A stretch of 64,000 nucleotides of DNA from an uncultured Clostridia bacterium (GCA_949878885.1 CATLBN010000001.1:62001-126000), one strand, 5' to 3'; positions 1 through 10,627 are shown, counted from the stretch's first letter. The notes: generated by a model not told the origin, from the letters alone. Made by a program: numbers and translations.

Positions 1-100
1 ATCAACCCCCTGTAATTTTGAATTGCGGCATTATATTCAATTTTAACGCCTGTTTGAATTTTTGCCTTATTACATATAAATATTGAAATGGAGAGTAGTT

Positions 101-2029
101 TTGAACAACGAAAAGGAAAAACAAAATTTACAAAACGGCGTAAAGCCGCAGCGCAAAATGCGCAAACCGCATAAAGACGGTCAAAAAAATATACACGGTG
201 CTCCTGCGCAACCCGAAAACAAGCGTAAAAAGCCAACTGCGGCAGACGGCGAACGCAGAAAGCGGCGTGCGGAAAATAGTAAAAAACCGCGCGAAGTCAA
301 CGGAGATATGCGCCGCCAGCCCGTAAAACGCGGTAAACAGTTAAGCGATAACAAGCAGCAAAAAGAAGTTAAAGGCAAATACGGCAAACCTGTTAAAATT
401 ATTTTTTTGGGCGGCGTTGGCGAGATAGGCAAAAATATGACGGCGCTGGAATGCGGCGACGATATAATAATTATAGATGCCGGCGCAATATTCCCCACCG
501 AAGAAACGCCGGGGTTCGACCTTGTGGTGCCTGATATTTCATATCTTTTGGACAACGCAAAAAAAGTGCGCGGACTTATTTTAACGCACGGGCACGAAGA
601 CCATATAGGCGGCGTTCCGTATCTTTTAAAAGAACTTAAAGTGCCCGTAATAGGTACAAAACTTACGCTTGCGCTTGTAGATAACAAACTGCGCGAGCAT
701 AGAATAAACGACGTAAAAGAGATTACCGTAACGCCCAATCAAACCGTTCAGCTCGGCTGTTTTAAGGTGCGTACAGTAAACGTAAACCACTCTATTGCAG
801 GTTCGCTTGCTTTTGCAATACAAACTCCGCAAGGCACGGTATTTCACAGCGGCGACTATAAAATAGATTTAACGCCGGTTGCCGGCGAACCTATAGATTT
901 AAAAACAATCTCCGATATAGGTTCTTCGGGAGTACTTCTGTATATGGGCGAAAGCACAAATATAGAACGTGCGGGATTTACTATGAGCGAAACCGTAGTG
1001 GGTTCCACGCTGGACAGGCTTTTCGGCGAAAACACAAAAAGGCGTCTTATTATTGCAACTTTTGCTTCAAACGTGCATAGATTGCAACAGATAATCGACC
1101 TTGCGGTTAAATACAGGCGTAAGGTAGCGCTTTCAGGCAGAAGTATGCTTAACGTTATAGAAGCTTCCGAAAAAATAGGCGAAATCAAAATTCCCGACGA
1201 CGTTTTGGTAGATATTACGCAAATTAAAAATATGCGCGACTCCGAAATTGTGGTTATTTCAACGGGCAGTCAGGGAGAGCCGATGAGCGCGCTTACTCGA
1301 ATGGCAAACGGCGACAGTTCTTACGTTACGGTGGGTGCGAACGATACGGTTATAATTTCCGCTTCGCCCATTCCGGGCAACGAAAAACCCGTTTACAGGG
1401 TAATAAACAATCTTTACAGAAAGGGCGCAGACGTTATTTACGAAAGTTTGCAGAACATTCACGTTTCGGGACACGCGTGCCGTGAAGAACACAAAATAAT
1501 GCACACCCTGCTTAAACCCAAATTTTTTATTCCCGTGCACGGCGAGTACAGACATTTAAAAAAGCACGCTCAGCTTGCCGAGGAGTTGGGTATGCCAGAA
1601 AACCGTATTCTTATACCCGATATAGGTAACTGCATAGAGGTAACCAAACACGGTATGCGCCGAGGCGAAAACGTATCTTCGGGGTCGCGGCTAATCGACG
1701 GCGAAGGAATAGAAGACGAAAAGGCAAGCGTTGTAATAGAAGACAGAATTCAGCTTTCGGAAGAAGGTTTGTTTATAGTTTCCGTAGCGGTAAGCGGCGG
1801 CGAAGTAGTAGGCGTGCCGGCTATAAATTCGCGCGGATTTGTGTTTGATTTCCATTACGATTATGATAAAGAAATACGCGCCGTTATAAACCGCGCTATA
1901 GAAAGCTACGATTTGTCTCGCGGAAATATCGACGGCTTAAAGCGTGCCATAAAACAAAATTTAAAAAATTATTTGTTAAAGAAAACAAAGCAGTCGCCTA
2001 TGGTAGTGCCTGTGGTTGTTGAACTGTAA
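101..2029 (+). CDS. rnj: Ribonuclease J (metallo-beta-lactamase / beta-CASP) with long basic N-terminal extension
   Basis: ILTHGHEDHIGGVPYLL metallo-beta-lactamase motif, FHSGDYKIDLTP, beta-CASP C-terminus. Track ORF opens at a TTG at 83; TTG at 101 preceded by ggagag looks like the better start. Confidence 0.95.
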   Translation: MNNEKEKQNLQNGVKPQRKMRKPHKDGQKNIHGAPAQPENKRKKPTAADGERRKRRAENSKKPREVNGDMRRQPVKRGKQLSDNKQQKEVKGKYGKPVKIIFLGGVGEIGKNMTALECGDDIIIIDAGAIFPTEETPGFDLVVPDISYLLDNAKKVRGLILTHGHEDHIGGVPYLLKELKVPVIGTKLTLALVDNKLREHRINDVKEITVTPNQTVQLGCFKVRTVNVNHSIAGSLAFAIQTPQGTVFHSGDYKIDLTPVAGEPIDLKTISDIGSSGVLLYMGESTNIERAGFTMSETVVGSTLDRLFGENTKRRLIIATFASNVHRLQQIIDLAVKYRRKVALSGRSMLNVIEASEKIGEIKIPDDVLVDITQIKNMRDSEIVVISTGSQGEPMSALTRMANGDSSYVTVGANDTVIISASPIPGNEKPVYRVINNLYRKGADVIYESLQNIHVSGHACREEHKIMHTLLKPKFFIPVHGEYRHLKKHAQLAEELGMPENRILIPDIGNCIEVTKHGMRRGENVSSGSRLIDGEGIEDEKASVVIEDRIQLSEEGLFIVSVAVSGGEVVGVPAINSRGFVFDFHYDYDKEIRAVINRAIESYDLSRGNIDGLKRAIKQNLKNYLLKKTKQSPMVVPVVVEL

Positions 2030-2040
2030 TATTATAATTT

Positions 2041-2706
2041 ATGGAAAATTTTACCTACGCGCATAAAAATACAGAGTTGGGCGAACGTTTTTCGTCCACA
2101 GCCGTATTCAATTTGCCCAAAATCGAAGATAAAATAAAGCAAATCCGCGATTCGGCGTTTGCAAGAGAAATCCCCGTTTCCGACGGGGAAACGCTTAATT
2201 TTTTAATCACGCTTATTTCTGCCGTAAAACCAAAAAAAATTTTAGAGCTAGGCACAGCGATAGGCGTATCAGGCGCGGTTATGCTTGATATATGCAAAAC
2301 TGCTCATCTAACCACAATAGAACGCGACGAAAATTTTTACAGGGAAGCTTGTGAAAATTTTAAACAATTAGGGTTAACCGAACGTGTAAACGTAATTTTA
2401 GGCGACGCGCTGCAAGCGGTTGAAAGTTTAAACGGGGAGTATGATTTTATATTTTTGGATTGCGCAAAGGTTCAGTATATAAAGCTGCTGCCCAAACTTA
2501 AAAAACTTTTAAAGCGCGGCGGAACGCTTGCCGCCGACGACGTTTTACTGTACGGATATATTACAGGCGAGGCTGAAGTTCCCAAAAAGCGCAAAATGCT
2601 TGTGGAACACGTTAAAGAATATATTTGCGCTGTAACTTGCGACAGCGAGCTGCACACAACAATTTTAAACGTGGGCAACGGCGTAGCGGTAAGCGTAAAA
2701 AAATAA
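2041..2706 (+). CDS. Class I SAM-dependent O-methyltransferase (TrmR/YrrM-like)
   Basis: ILELGTAIGVSGAVML SAM-binding motif, FIFLDCAKVQYIKLLP; adjacent to a U32 protein as in the yrrM-yrrN-yrrO region of Bacillus. Confidence 0.85.
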   Translation: MENFTYAHKNTELGERFSSTAVFNLPKIEDKIKQIRDSAFAREIPVSDGETLNFLITLISAVKPKKILELGTAIGVSGAVMLDICKTAHLTTIERDENFYREACENFKQLGLTERVNVILGDALQAVESLNGEYDFIFLDCAKVQYIKLLPKLKKLLKRGGTLAADDVLLYGYITGEAEVPKKRKMLVEHVKEYICAVTCDSELHTTILNVGNGVAVSVKK

Positions 2707-2732
2707 ACTTATTATATTATAACGGTACAATT

Positions 2733-3932
2733 ATGAACGTAGAACTTTTAGCGCCTGCCGGCGGATTTTCAAAACTTAAAACCGCCTTGTATTTCGGCGC
2801 GGACGCAGTATATATAGGCGGAAAAGATTTTTCTTTGCGCTCTTTTGCAGATAATTTTTCGCGCGGAGAAATTGTTGATGCGGTAAAATACGTGCATACT
2901 CTTGGGAAAAAGGTGTACGTTACGGCTAATATATTTGCAAAAAATGCAGATATGGCGCTTATGGAAGACTATTTTGCGTTTTTAAATACCGCAGGCGTAG
3001 ACGCAGTTATTGTTTCTGACAGCGGCGTGTTTTATGCGGTTAAAAAAGCCGCGCCCGAACTTTGCGTGCATATATCAACGCAAGCTAATTTAACAAACAA
3101 ATACGCCGTAAAATTTTGGAAGGAACAGGGTGCAAGCCGCGCCGTTCTTGCGCGTGAGCTGTCTGTTGCCGAAATTTCGGAAATTCATTCGTTTGTGCCG
3201 GAAATGGAGCTTGAAGCTTTTGTTCACGGCGCAATGTGCATTTCTTATTCAGGCAGATGTCTTTTGTCTAACTATCTGGCAGGAAGGGAGAGTAACCGCG
3301 GCGAGTGCGTGCAGGCGTGCCGCTGGAATTACCAAATTCGTAAAAGCGACGATAAATCGGACAGCGGATGGATGGATATTTCTGAAGACGGCAGAGGGGC
3401 GTACATATTTAATTCAAAAGACCTAAATATGAGCGCACACCTTAAAGAGCTTGCGGCTGCCGGAGTTTGCTCGTTTAAAATAGAGGGCAGAATGAAGTCG
3501 GAATACTATCTTGCAACGGTTATAAATGCGTATCGCAGGTGTATTGACGGCGGTTATTCGAAATTAATCGAGCGCGAGCTGAAAACGGCGTTTCACCGCG
3601 ATTATACCGAAGCTTACGCAATGGGCGATAATACGCAAACAGTCAATTATTCCGACAGCCAGGCTAAGGGCGATTGCGATTTTATAGGAGTGGTAACCGA
3701 AAGCGCCAACGGCTTTGCAACCGTAGAAATGCGCGGAAGATTTAAAGCAGGCGACGTTTTGGAAGTTTTAAGCCCGTCGGATAATTTTGATAAATCGTTT
3801 ACGGTTGAAAAAGCGTATTTAAGTTCCGGCGAGCGCGTAGAAGACTGCAAACGCGTGCAGGAACGCTATCGTATTAACTGTCCGTACTTTTTGAAAGCCG
3901 GCGATATTTTAAGAAGAAGAAAACAAGTTTGA
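2733..3932 (+). CDS. Peptidase U32 family protein (tRNA/rRNA hydroxylation, TrhP/RlhA-like)
   Basis: MNVELLAPAGGFSKLKTALYFGADAVYIGG start; EAFVHGAMCISYSGRCLLSNYLAGRESNRGECVQACRW signature. Track ORF begins upstream at 2625; ATG at 2733 preferred. Confidence 0.9.
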   Translation: MNVELLAPAGGFSKLKTALYFGADAVYIGGKDFSLRSFADNFSRGEIVDAVKYVHTLGKKVYVTANIFAKNADMALMEDYFAFLNTAGVDAVIVSDSGVFYAVKKAAPELCVHISTQANLTNKYAVKFWKEQGASRAVLARELSVAEISEIHSFVPEMELEAFVHGAMCISYSGRCLLSNYLAGRESNRGECVQACRWNYQIRKSDDKSDSGWMDISEDGRGAYIFNSKDLNMSAHLKELAAAGVCSFKIEGRMKSEYYLATVINAYRRCIDGGYSKLIERELKTAFHRDYTEAYAMGDNTQTVNYSDSQAKGDCDFIGVVTESANGFATVEMRGRFKAGDVLEVLSPSDNFDKSFTVEKAYLSSGERVEDCKRVQERYRINCPYFLKAGDILRRRKQV

Positions 3933-3950
3933 TTTACAAAGGGGTAAAAT

Positions 3951-5171
3951 ATGGACTATGCCGTTAAACCTATATACGGAAAGACCAACGGGCAAAGAGT
4001 AACGGTTTCGGTGCCCGGTTCAAAATCCATAACCGCGCGCGCTTTGCTTATAGCGGCAATAGCTAACGGAGAAAGTAGGCTTTTCGGCGCACAATTTTCG
4101 GACGACTGCAAAAGTTTTTTGACTTGCCTTAAAAACTTGGGCATTGCGGCGGAAGTTAACGGCGACTGCGTAAAAATTACGGGCTGCGGCGGTAAGCTTA
4201 ATTTAAAACAAGCGCACATTAACGTAGGCAGCGCGGGTACGGCGGCGCGTTTTCTGCCGGCGTTTTTGGCTTTTCAAAGCGGTAAATTCACGCTTGACTG
4301 TTCTGAACAAATGAAAAACCGTCCTATTGCTCCGCTTATAGAAACGCTTAAAAGTTTGGGCGCGCGTTTTACTTTTTTGCAAAAAGAAAACGCTTATCCG
4401 TTTATAATAGAGGGAACCGAGCACCCCGCCGCGGAAATTATCGTGGATATATCGCAAAGCAGTCAGTTTTTGTCGGCATTGCTGATTTCGGCCGCCTGCG
4501 CCGATAAACCGTTAAAAATAAAAACCGTGGGAAATCACGGTCTTGATTACGTTGAAATGACGGTTAATATGATGTGGTCTTTCGGTCTAAACGCGGAGGA
4601 GGCAAACGGAGTTTATACCGTTTACGGCAGTTACACGGCAAAAAATTACGATATAGAACCTGACGTTTCGGCAGCTTCGTATTTTTATGCGGCAAACAAA
4701 ATACTCGGAACCGATATAGCCGTAAAAGGCGTGCTTACCCACAGTATGCAGGGCGATATAAAATTTATAAGCTTACTTAAAAATTTTAACGGAGGGATGG
4801 TTGATATGGGCGCGTTTTCCGACCAAGCGCTGACGCTTGCCGCAATAGCTCCGTTTTTTGACAGTCCCACGGAAATACGCGGAGTTAAACATATAAGAAG
4901 GCAGGAATGCGACAGAATTTCGGCAATTTGTAAAAATCTTAAAGCGCTGAACGTAAAATACGAAGAATTTGAAGACGGAGTAAAAATTTATCCATCAAAG
5001 CCGCAGCCTGCCGAAATAGAAACGTTCGGCGACCACCGCGTAGCAATGGCGTTTGCGTTGACGGGGCTGCGCGCCGCCGGAATAATTATAAAAAATTGTG
5101 AAGTCTGCTCCAAAACTTTTAAAGAATATTTTAATGTTTTAAACGCGGTAAGCGACCAACTCACGCGTTAA
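3951..5171 (+). CDS. aroA: 3-phosphoshikimate 1-carboxyvinyltransferase (EPSP synthase)
   Basis: PGSKSITARALLIAAIANG, NVGSAGTAARFLPAFLA, GDHRVAMAFALTGL motifs. Confidence 0.93.
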   Translation: MDYAVKPIYGKTNGQRVTVSVPGSKSITARALLIAAIANGESRLFGAQFSDDCKSFLTCLKNLGIAAEVNGDCVKITGCGGKLNLKQAHINVGSAGTAARFLPAFLAFQSGKFTLDCSEQMKNRPIAPLIETLKSLGARFTFLQKENAYPFIIEGTEHPAAEIIVDISQSSQFLSALLISAACADKPLKIKTVGNHGLDYVEMTVNMMWSFGLNAEEANGVYTVYGSYTAKNYDIEPDVSAASYFYAANKILGTDIAVKGVLTHSMQGDIKFISLLKNFNGGMVDMGAFSDQALTLAAIAPFFDSPTEIRGVKHIRRQECDRISAICKNLKALNVKYEEFEDGVKIYPSKPQPAEIETFGDHRVAMAFALTGLRAAGIIIKNCEVCSKTFKEYFNVLNAVSDQLTR

Positions 5172-5250
5172 ATCAAATACAAGGCTCCGCCGTTTTCCGC
5201 AGTTTTATAAACGTTTACAATTTAAATTAAATTGCGGTTATAATATTTTT

Positions 5251-6588
5251 ATGGAACGCATTATAATTCATTCCGACCTTAATAATTTTTACGCTTCGGT
5301 AGAGCGGATATTGCATCCCGAACTATGCGGCAAACCCATAGCCGTTTGCGGCAGCAAAGAGGAGCGCAAGGGAATAGTGCTTGCAAAAAGCGAAGAAGCA
5401 AAACGTTTCGGCGTTAAAACGGGCGACACCGTTTGGCAGGCGCAAAAAAAGTGCGGCGGAATAATTTGCGTACCGCCGCACTTTGAAGAATATATGAATT
5501 TTTCGCGCAGGGTAAAGCGCATTTATGCAGACTATACCGACCTTATCGAAAGCTACGGCATAGACGAATGTTGGCTTGATATTTCGGCTTCCACGCGCAT
5601 TTTTCCGCCGTACACCCCCAAGTATGTTGAAGTTAACGGCGAAAAATTTTATTCGGAAGGTTATCTGCGCTTTTTGGGAGATACAATAAGGGAGCGTGTA
5701 AAAAAAGAGATAGGCGTAACGGTAAGCTGCGGAGTATCGTTTAACAAAGTATTTGCAAAGCTGGGTTCGGATTTAAAAAAACCTGACGGCACGTCGGTAA
5801 TATCAAAACTGAATTATAAATCGGTAGTCGGCGGTTTGCCCGTTGAAGACCTTTTGTTTGTAGGCAAAGCCACGCGTGAAAAACTGCGTAGTATGGGACT
5901 TAGCACAATAGGCAGATTGGCTTGCGCGGATAAGAATATTTTAATAGATAATTTCGGTAAAGTCGGCGAAACGCTGTATATATATGCCCGCGGCGAAGAT
6001 AACGGTCAAGTTAAGCATATGGACGAAAAACGCGAGTATAAATCCATAGGCAATTCTTGCACTTACCCCCAAGATATTACCGATTTAACGCGTATCGAGC
6101 GGCTTTTGTACGTTCTTGCGGAAAGCGTTGCCGCGCGGCTTAGGGAAACCGAACAGGGGCTTGCCGACACCGTGCATTTATGGGTGCGGAAAAGCGATTT
6201 AAGCGACGTGTCTGTACAGAAAAAAGTGCGGCACACCGCGCTGTGCGGAGAAATTGCAAATCACGCTTTCGAATTGTTTAAATCCAATATATCCGCGCCG
6301 TTTTCAGTCCGCGCGTTGGGCGTAACCGTATCGGGATTTGATAACGGTGTGTCGCAAATCACACTAGACGAAACATACGGAAATTATCAAAAATTAGAAA
6401 AAGTAGAACGCTGCGTGGACGAAATACGCAAAAAGTACGGATACGACAAACTTCAGCGCGGTATCGTTGCGGAAGAACCTTCGCAAATGCGCAACGATAT
6501 TAAAAACTCACATCTTATAAAACCTGCGAATTTTGAAGACCGTTCAATAAAAAAAGACATAAAAAACGGCGGCAATTTCGATAATTAA
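5251..6588 (+). CDS. dinB: DNA polymerase IV (Y-family)
   Basis: IIIHSDLNNFYASVE, SYGIDECWLDIS, VSFNKVFAKLGSDLKKPDG motifs. Confidence 0.95.
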   Translation: MERIIIHSDLNNFYASVERILHPELCGKPIAVCGSKEERKGIVLAKSEEAKRFGVKTGDTVWQAQKKCGGIICVPPHFEEYMNFSRRVKRIYADYTDLIESYGIDECWLDISASTRIFPPYTPKYVEVNGEKFYSEGYLRFLGDTIRERVKKEIGVTVSCGVSFNKVFAKLGSDLKKPDGTSVISKLNYKSVVGGLPVEDLLFVGKATREKLRSMGLSTIGRLACADKNILIDNFGKVGETLYIYARGEDNGQVKHMDEKREYKSIGNSCTYPQDITDLTRIERLLYVLAESVAARLRETEQGLADTVHLWVRKSDLSDVSVQKKVRHTALCGEIANHAFELFKSNISAPFSVRALGVTVSGFDNGVSQITLDETYGNYQKLEKVERCVDEIRKKYGYDKLQRGIVAEEPSQMRNDIKNSHLIKPANFEDRSIKKDIKNGGNFDN

Positions 6589-6721
6589 AACTTATAATAT
6601 ATATTACAACTTGCGTTGCAACTAACGGCGGCAATTAATTTGACTAATTAAATTGAATATCATATAATTTAGTTTGTAAATCGGCGGCTGACTTATGCCG
6701 CAAAATCCAAGGAGTAATATT

Positions 6722-8803
6722 ATGAATGTACCCGAAACGTTCGGCATAAATGTTTTTAACGATTCCGTTCAGAAAGAGATTTTACCCAAAGAAGTTTATA
6801 AAGCTTTAAGGGCGACTATCGAAGCGGGCAAGCAGCTTGATGTTTCCATAGCCGGAACGGTTGCCGCTGCAATGAAAGATTGGGCGGTATCGCGCGGGGC
6901 TACGCATTACACGCATTGGTTTCAGCCGCTTACGGGGCTTACTGCCGAAAAGCACGACAGTTTTATAGAACCCGACGGCGACAAGGCTATAATGCGGCTT
7001 ACGGGCAAAAGTCTTATAGTAGGCGAATCCGACGCTTCGAGTTTTCCTTCGGGCGGTTCGCGTGTAACCTATATGGCGCGCGGTTATACGGCTTGGGACC
7101 CTACCTCGCCTGCGTTTGTAAAAGACGGAACTTTGTACATTCCAACCATCTTCGTATCTTATACAGGCGAAACGCTTGATAAAAAATCTCCGCTTTTGCG
7201 TTCTATGACCGCGCTTGATAAACAGGCAAAGCGAATTTTAAAATTATTCGGGATAGAGTGTAAAAAAGTATGTACGGAAGTCGGACCCGAGCAGGAGTAT
7301 TTTTTGATTTCCGAAGACGAGTACTTTAAAAGAAAAGACCTGCGGCTTACGGGCAGAACGCTTTTCGGTGCCCCCGTAACGCGCGGTCAGGAGCTTGAAG
7401 ACCATTACTACGGCGCTATCAAGCCCGCGGTAGCCGAATTTATGCGCGACCTTGACGAAGAACTTTGGAGCTACGGTATTTTTTCAAAAACCAAGCACAA
7501 CGAAGTTGCGCCGGCTCAGCACGAAATGGCGCCCATATTTTCCACAACAAACATAGCCGTAGACGGCAATATGCTTACAATGGAAATTATGAAGCGCGTA
7601 GCTAAAAAACATAACCTTGTCTGCCTTCTGCACGAAAAACCCTTCCGCGGCATAAACGGCAGCGGTAAGCATAATAATTGGTCTGTTTCTACAGATACGG
7701 GCGTAAATCTTTTAAACCCCGGTTCCGAACCTGAAAACAATTTGCTTTTCAAACTCTGTTTAACCGCGGTGGTTAAAGCCGTAGACGAATATCAGGGCGT
7801 TATGCGCGCTTCGGTAGCTTCGGCAGGCAACGACCACAGACTCGGCGCCGACGAAGCTCCGCCAGCAATAATGTCGGTTTATTTAGGCGACCAGATAGGC
7901 GCGCTTGTAGACAGCATAGTAAAGGGCGAAAGCTACACTGCAACAAAGGCGGAAAAAGGCAGTATAGGCGTACCCGAAAGCCCTATTTTCCCAAAGGACG
8001 CTACAGACAGAAACAGAACTTCTCCGTTTGCGTTTACGGGTAACAAATTCGAATTCAGAAGTTTGGGCTCGCAGGCAAACGTTTCAGACGCGAACATCTG
8101 CTTAAATACTATTGTTGCGCAGGCATTCTGCGAATTTGCCGACGAATTGGAAGGCAAAAAAGATTTGGAAAAAGCAATTAACGCGCTTATTTCGCGCGAA
8201 CTTAAAAAACACTACCGTATTATCTTCAACTTAGACGGCTACGGTCCCGAATGGGAGCAAGAAGCGGCTAAGCGCGGACTTCTAAATAATAAAAATACGG
8301 CGGACGCCGTACCTGTTTTGTACGAGGAGAAAAATTTAGAAGTTTACGTAAAACAGGGAGTGTTTACCAAGGCGGAGGCTATAGCGCGCGCCGATATTCG
8401 GCTTGAGAATTATACAAAAATAATAAATATCGAAGCTTTGACTATGATAGAAATGGCAAAGCGCGACGTTATTCCGTGCGTTTCCGACTTTATAGCCGTG
8501 CTCTGTCAAAACGTTGCAAGCAAACAGGCGGTTTGTCAGGATATACCGTTTAAAACGGAAAAAACGCTTATTAAACGGTTGTCTGCGCTTAACGACGCTA
8601 CAAGCGCCGCAGTGGAAAAATTGGAAGCCGATTTAAATAAAATAGATAAATCGCAAATTTCGGAAGCTTCGCAGGCAATGGCGCACGTAATTATACCGGA
8701 TATGGAAGATGTAAGAAAATACGTTGACGAAATGGAAACTCTTACTTCGTCGGATTATTGGCCGTATCCAACTTACTTTGATTTGCTTTACAGCGTAAAA
8801 TAA
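6722..8803 (+). CDS. glnN: Glutamine synthetase type III
   Basis: ~700 aa GSIII; GPEQEYFLI, NEVAPAQHEMAPIF, EKPFRGINGSGKHNNWS motifs. Start moved to ATG 6722 (MNVPETFG). Confidence 0.95.
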   Translation: MNVPETFGINVFNDSVQKEILPKEVYKALRATIEAGKQLDVSIAGTVAAAMKDWAVSRGATHYTHWFQPLTGLTAEKHDSFIEPDGDKAIMRLTGKSLIVGESDASSFPSGGSRVTYMARGYTAWDPTSPAFVKDGTLYIPTIFVSYTGETLDKKSPLLRSMTALDKQAKRILKLFGIECKKVCTEVGPEQEYFLISEDEYFKRKDLRLTGRTLFGAPVTRGQELEDHYYGAIKPAVAEFMRDLDEELWSYGIFSKTKHNEVAPAQHEMAPIFSTTNIAVDGNMLTMEIMKRVAKKHNLVCLLHEKPFRGINGSGKHNNWSVSTDTGVNLLNPGSEPENNLLFKLCLTAVVKAVDEYQGVMRASVASAGNDHRLGADEAPPAIMSVYLGDQIGALVDSIVKGESYTATKAEKGSIGVPESPIFPKDATDRNRTSPFAFTGNKFEFRSLGSQANVSDANICLNTIVAQAFCEFADELEGKKDLEKAINALISRELKKHYRIIFNLDGYGPEWEQEAAKRGLLNNKNTADAVPVLYEEKNLEVYVKQGVFTKAEAIARADIRLENYTKIINIEALTMIEMAKRDVIPCVSDFIAVLCQNVASKQAVCQDIPFKTEKTLIKRLSALNDATSAAVEKLEADLNKIDKSQISEASQAMAHVIIPDMEDVRKYVDEMETLTSSDYWPYPTYFDLLYSVK

Positions 8804-8820
8804 AAAACGTTGCTAAAAAA

Positions 8821-8848
8821 GCCCGTTTGTTTATGCAAACGGGCTTTA
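8821..8848. terminator. Hairpin GCCCGTTTG-tttatg...CAAACGGGC flanked by A and T tracts, after glnN
   Basis: aaaaaaGCCCGTTTGtttatgCAAACGGGCttta. Confidence 0.75.
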
Positions 8849-8862
8849 AAAGCGGTTTGGCT

Positions 8863-8892
8863 TTGACTTTTTTGAAAAAAATTTGCTACAAT
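8863..8892 (+). promoter_or_regulatory. SigA-type promoter for the ClC gene
   Basis: TTGACT, 18-bp spacer, TACAAT, then ATG at 8911. Confidence 0.55.
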
Positions 8893-8910
8893 AATAAATG
8901 GCGGTGTTTT

Positions 8911-10533
8911 ATGCGGCAAAGATTAAGAAAAAACTTAAATTTATTTATCGATAATGCCTTCAATATGGTAGCTCTCAGTATTTTAACGGGGCTGTTTGCA
9001 GGCGTTACAATAACTTTTTATAATATTCTTATGGAAATGGGCGAAAAAAATTCGGCTGTTTTATATTCGCTTGTGCGTGAAAATCCCGCGTTTATACCGC
9101 TTTTGTTTACAGGCGTTTGCGCAGGCGCTGTAGTTATAGGCACGTTGGTGCGGTTTGTTCCAATGATACGCGGCAGCGGCATACCGCAGATAGAAGGCGC
9201 GGCGCGCGGCATAATTCGTTTTAAATGGTACGTAACTATGTGCTCTATGTTCGCGGCTTCGCTGGCGTGCGTATGCTTGGGCTATCCTGCAGGAGCGGAA
9301 GGACCTTCGCTTGAAATAGGCGGCTGTGCAGGCAGCGCCGCCGCTGCAATTTTAAAAAGAAACAGTCTTGTAAAACGGCTTCAAACGGCAAGCGGCGCAA
9401 GCGCGGGACTCGCCGTTGCATTCAACGCGCCCGTAACGGGAATGGTGTTCGCTTTGGAAGAAGCTTTCCGTTCGTTTTCGCCTAACGTGTTCATATGCTC
9501 CGCTATTAGCGTTATTGTGGCGCTGTTTACGCGCAACGCTATACGTCCGGCGCTGGGTTTTTCGGTTGGTTTTTCATTCGATAACGAATTTATTTTCAAT
9601 TTCGCGTTCAACGGTTCGGGTGCGCTGTTCTGTCTTTGGGTAGCTCTTGCGGCTGTTATAGTATCGTTTGCAGGCGTTGCGTTCTATCATTCGGTTTTTG
9701 CCGCAAAAAAAATATTTAAGCGCATTACGTTTTTAAAGGGAACGGGTAAATACATAATTCCGTTTTCCGTTGCCTGCGCGTTCGCGCTTGTAACCGCTTA
9801 TTCCATAGGCGGCGGACACGGCTTTATAGAAGCGCTTGCAACGCACGGCGGCGAGCATACAATGAAGGTAGAAAGCGTTTTAGGCATAGGGCTTATAGCT
9901 TCGTTAATAATAATCGTGATTTTCCGATTTGTAACGGGCGTAATGTCAATGGCGTGCGGAGTGCCGTGCGGAGTGTTTATTCCTATGCTTGCGCTAGGCG
10001 CGGGGTTGGGTGCAATTTTATCGCTTTTATTTCAAAAAGCGGGAATGAAAGCCGAATACGGCGATTATTTGGTTATAATCTGTATGGCTGCGTTTTTTAC
10101 GTGCGTTGTAAAAGCGCCGATAACGGGCGTAGTTATGGTGTTTGAACTTACAGGTCAGTTTGCAAATTTTTTGCCTGCGCTGCTGGGAATAACGGTGGGC
10201 TATTTAATTGGCAGACTGTTCAAAACTCAGCCCATTTACGAAAAGAGTCTTGAAGGCTATATTGCCGAAGAAAAAATTTACGAAAAATTCAAAAAAGAAC
10301 GCGTGTCGGTTACAATCCGTCCCGATTCCAAGGCGGACGGTTCTTCGGTGCGCACCGTAATTTGGCCTGCTAACGGACTTGTAGTTGCAATTATAGGCGC
10401 AGACGGAAAGGAAACGGTGCCCGACGGCGAAACGGTTATGCACAGAGGAGAGCAGTTGATTTTCGAATGCGAAACCGACGATTTAAACGAACTTATGCGC
10501 TACTTGTACGATATAGTAGGTAAGCCGCAGTAA
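8911..10533 (+). CDS. ClC-family chloride channel/antiporter with C-terminal TrkA-C-like domain
   Basis: RGSGIPQIEGA, PAGAEGPSLEIGG, CGVPCGVFIPMLALGAGLG; hydrophobic; C-terminal ligand-binding-like tail. Confidence 0.92.
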   Translation: MRQRLRKNLNLFIDNAFNMVALSILTGLFAGVTITFYNILMEMGEKNSAVLYSLVRENPAFIPLLFTGVCAGAVVIGTLVRFVPMIRGSGIPQIEGAARGIIRFKWYVTMCSMFAASLACVCLGYPAGAEGPSLEIGGCAGSAAAAILKRNSLVKRLQTASGASAGLAVAFNAPVTGMVFALEEAFRSFSPNVFICSAISVIVALFTRNAIRPALGFSVGFSFDNEFIFNFAFNGSGALFCLWVALAAVIVSFAGVAFYHSVFAAKKIFKRITFLKGTGKYIIPFSVACAFALVTAYSIGGGHGFIEALATHGGEHTMKVESVLGIGLIASLIIIVIFRFVTGVMSMACGVPCGVFIPMLALGAGLGAILSLLFQKAGMKAEYGDYLVIICMAAFFTCVVKAPITGVVMVFELTGQFANFLPALLGITVGYLIGRLFKTQPIYEKSLEGYIAEEKIYEKFKKERVSVTIRPDSKADGSSVRTVIWPANGLVVAIIGADGKETVPDGETVMHRGEQLIFECETDDLNELMRYLYDIVGKPQ

Positions 10534-10537
10534 AATT

Positions 10538-10572
10538 TTAAGCGTGAATTAATAGTTCGCGCTTTTTATTTT
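10538..10572 (+). terminator. Rho-independent terminator after ClC gene
   Basis: AAGCGTGAAttaatagTTCGCGCTTtttattttttt. Confidence 0.7.
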
Positions 10573-10598
10573 TTGCCGCCGTTAATCGGGGGTAACGC

Positions 10599-10627
10599 TT
10601 GACTAAAAACACAATTTGTACTATAAT
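10599..10627 (+). promoter_or_regulatory. SigA-type promoter for purA
   Basis: TTGACT, 17-bp spacer, TATAAT upstream of ATG 10701. Confidence 0.7.

Noticed and set aside
181-738. Long minus-strand ORF antisense to rnj (and similar antisense ORFs such as 856-1188, 13499-13915, 20891-21469, 22583-23062, 55402-55908)
   Set aside because: They shadow well-supported genes, have no recognisable domains and show low-complexity Ser/Ile/Phe composition typical of antisense frames.
6589-6721. Possible riboswitch upstream of glnN
   Set aside because: Only weak GGCGGC/GCCGC pairing by eye; no recognisable glutamine-riboswitch consensus.
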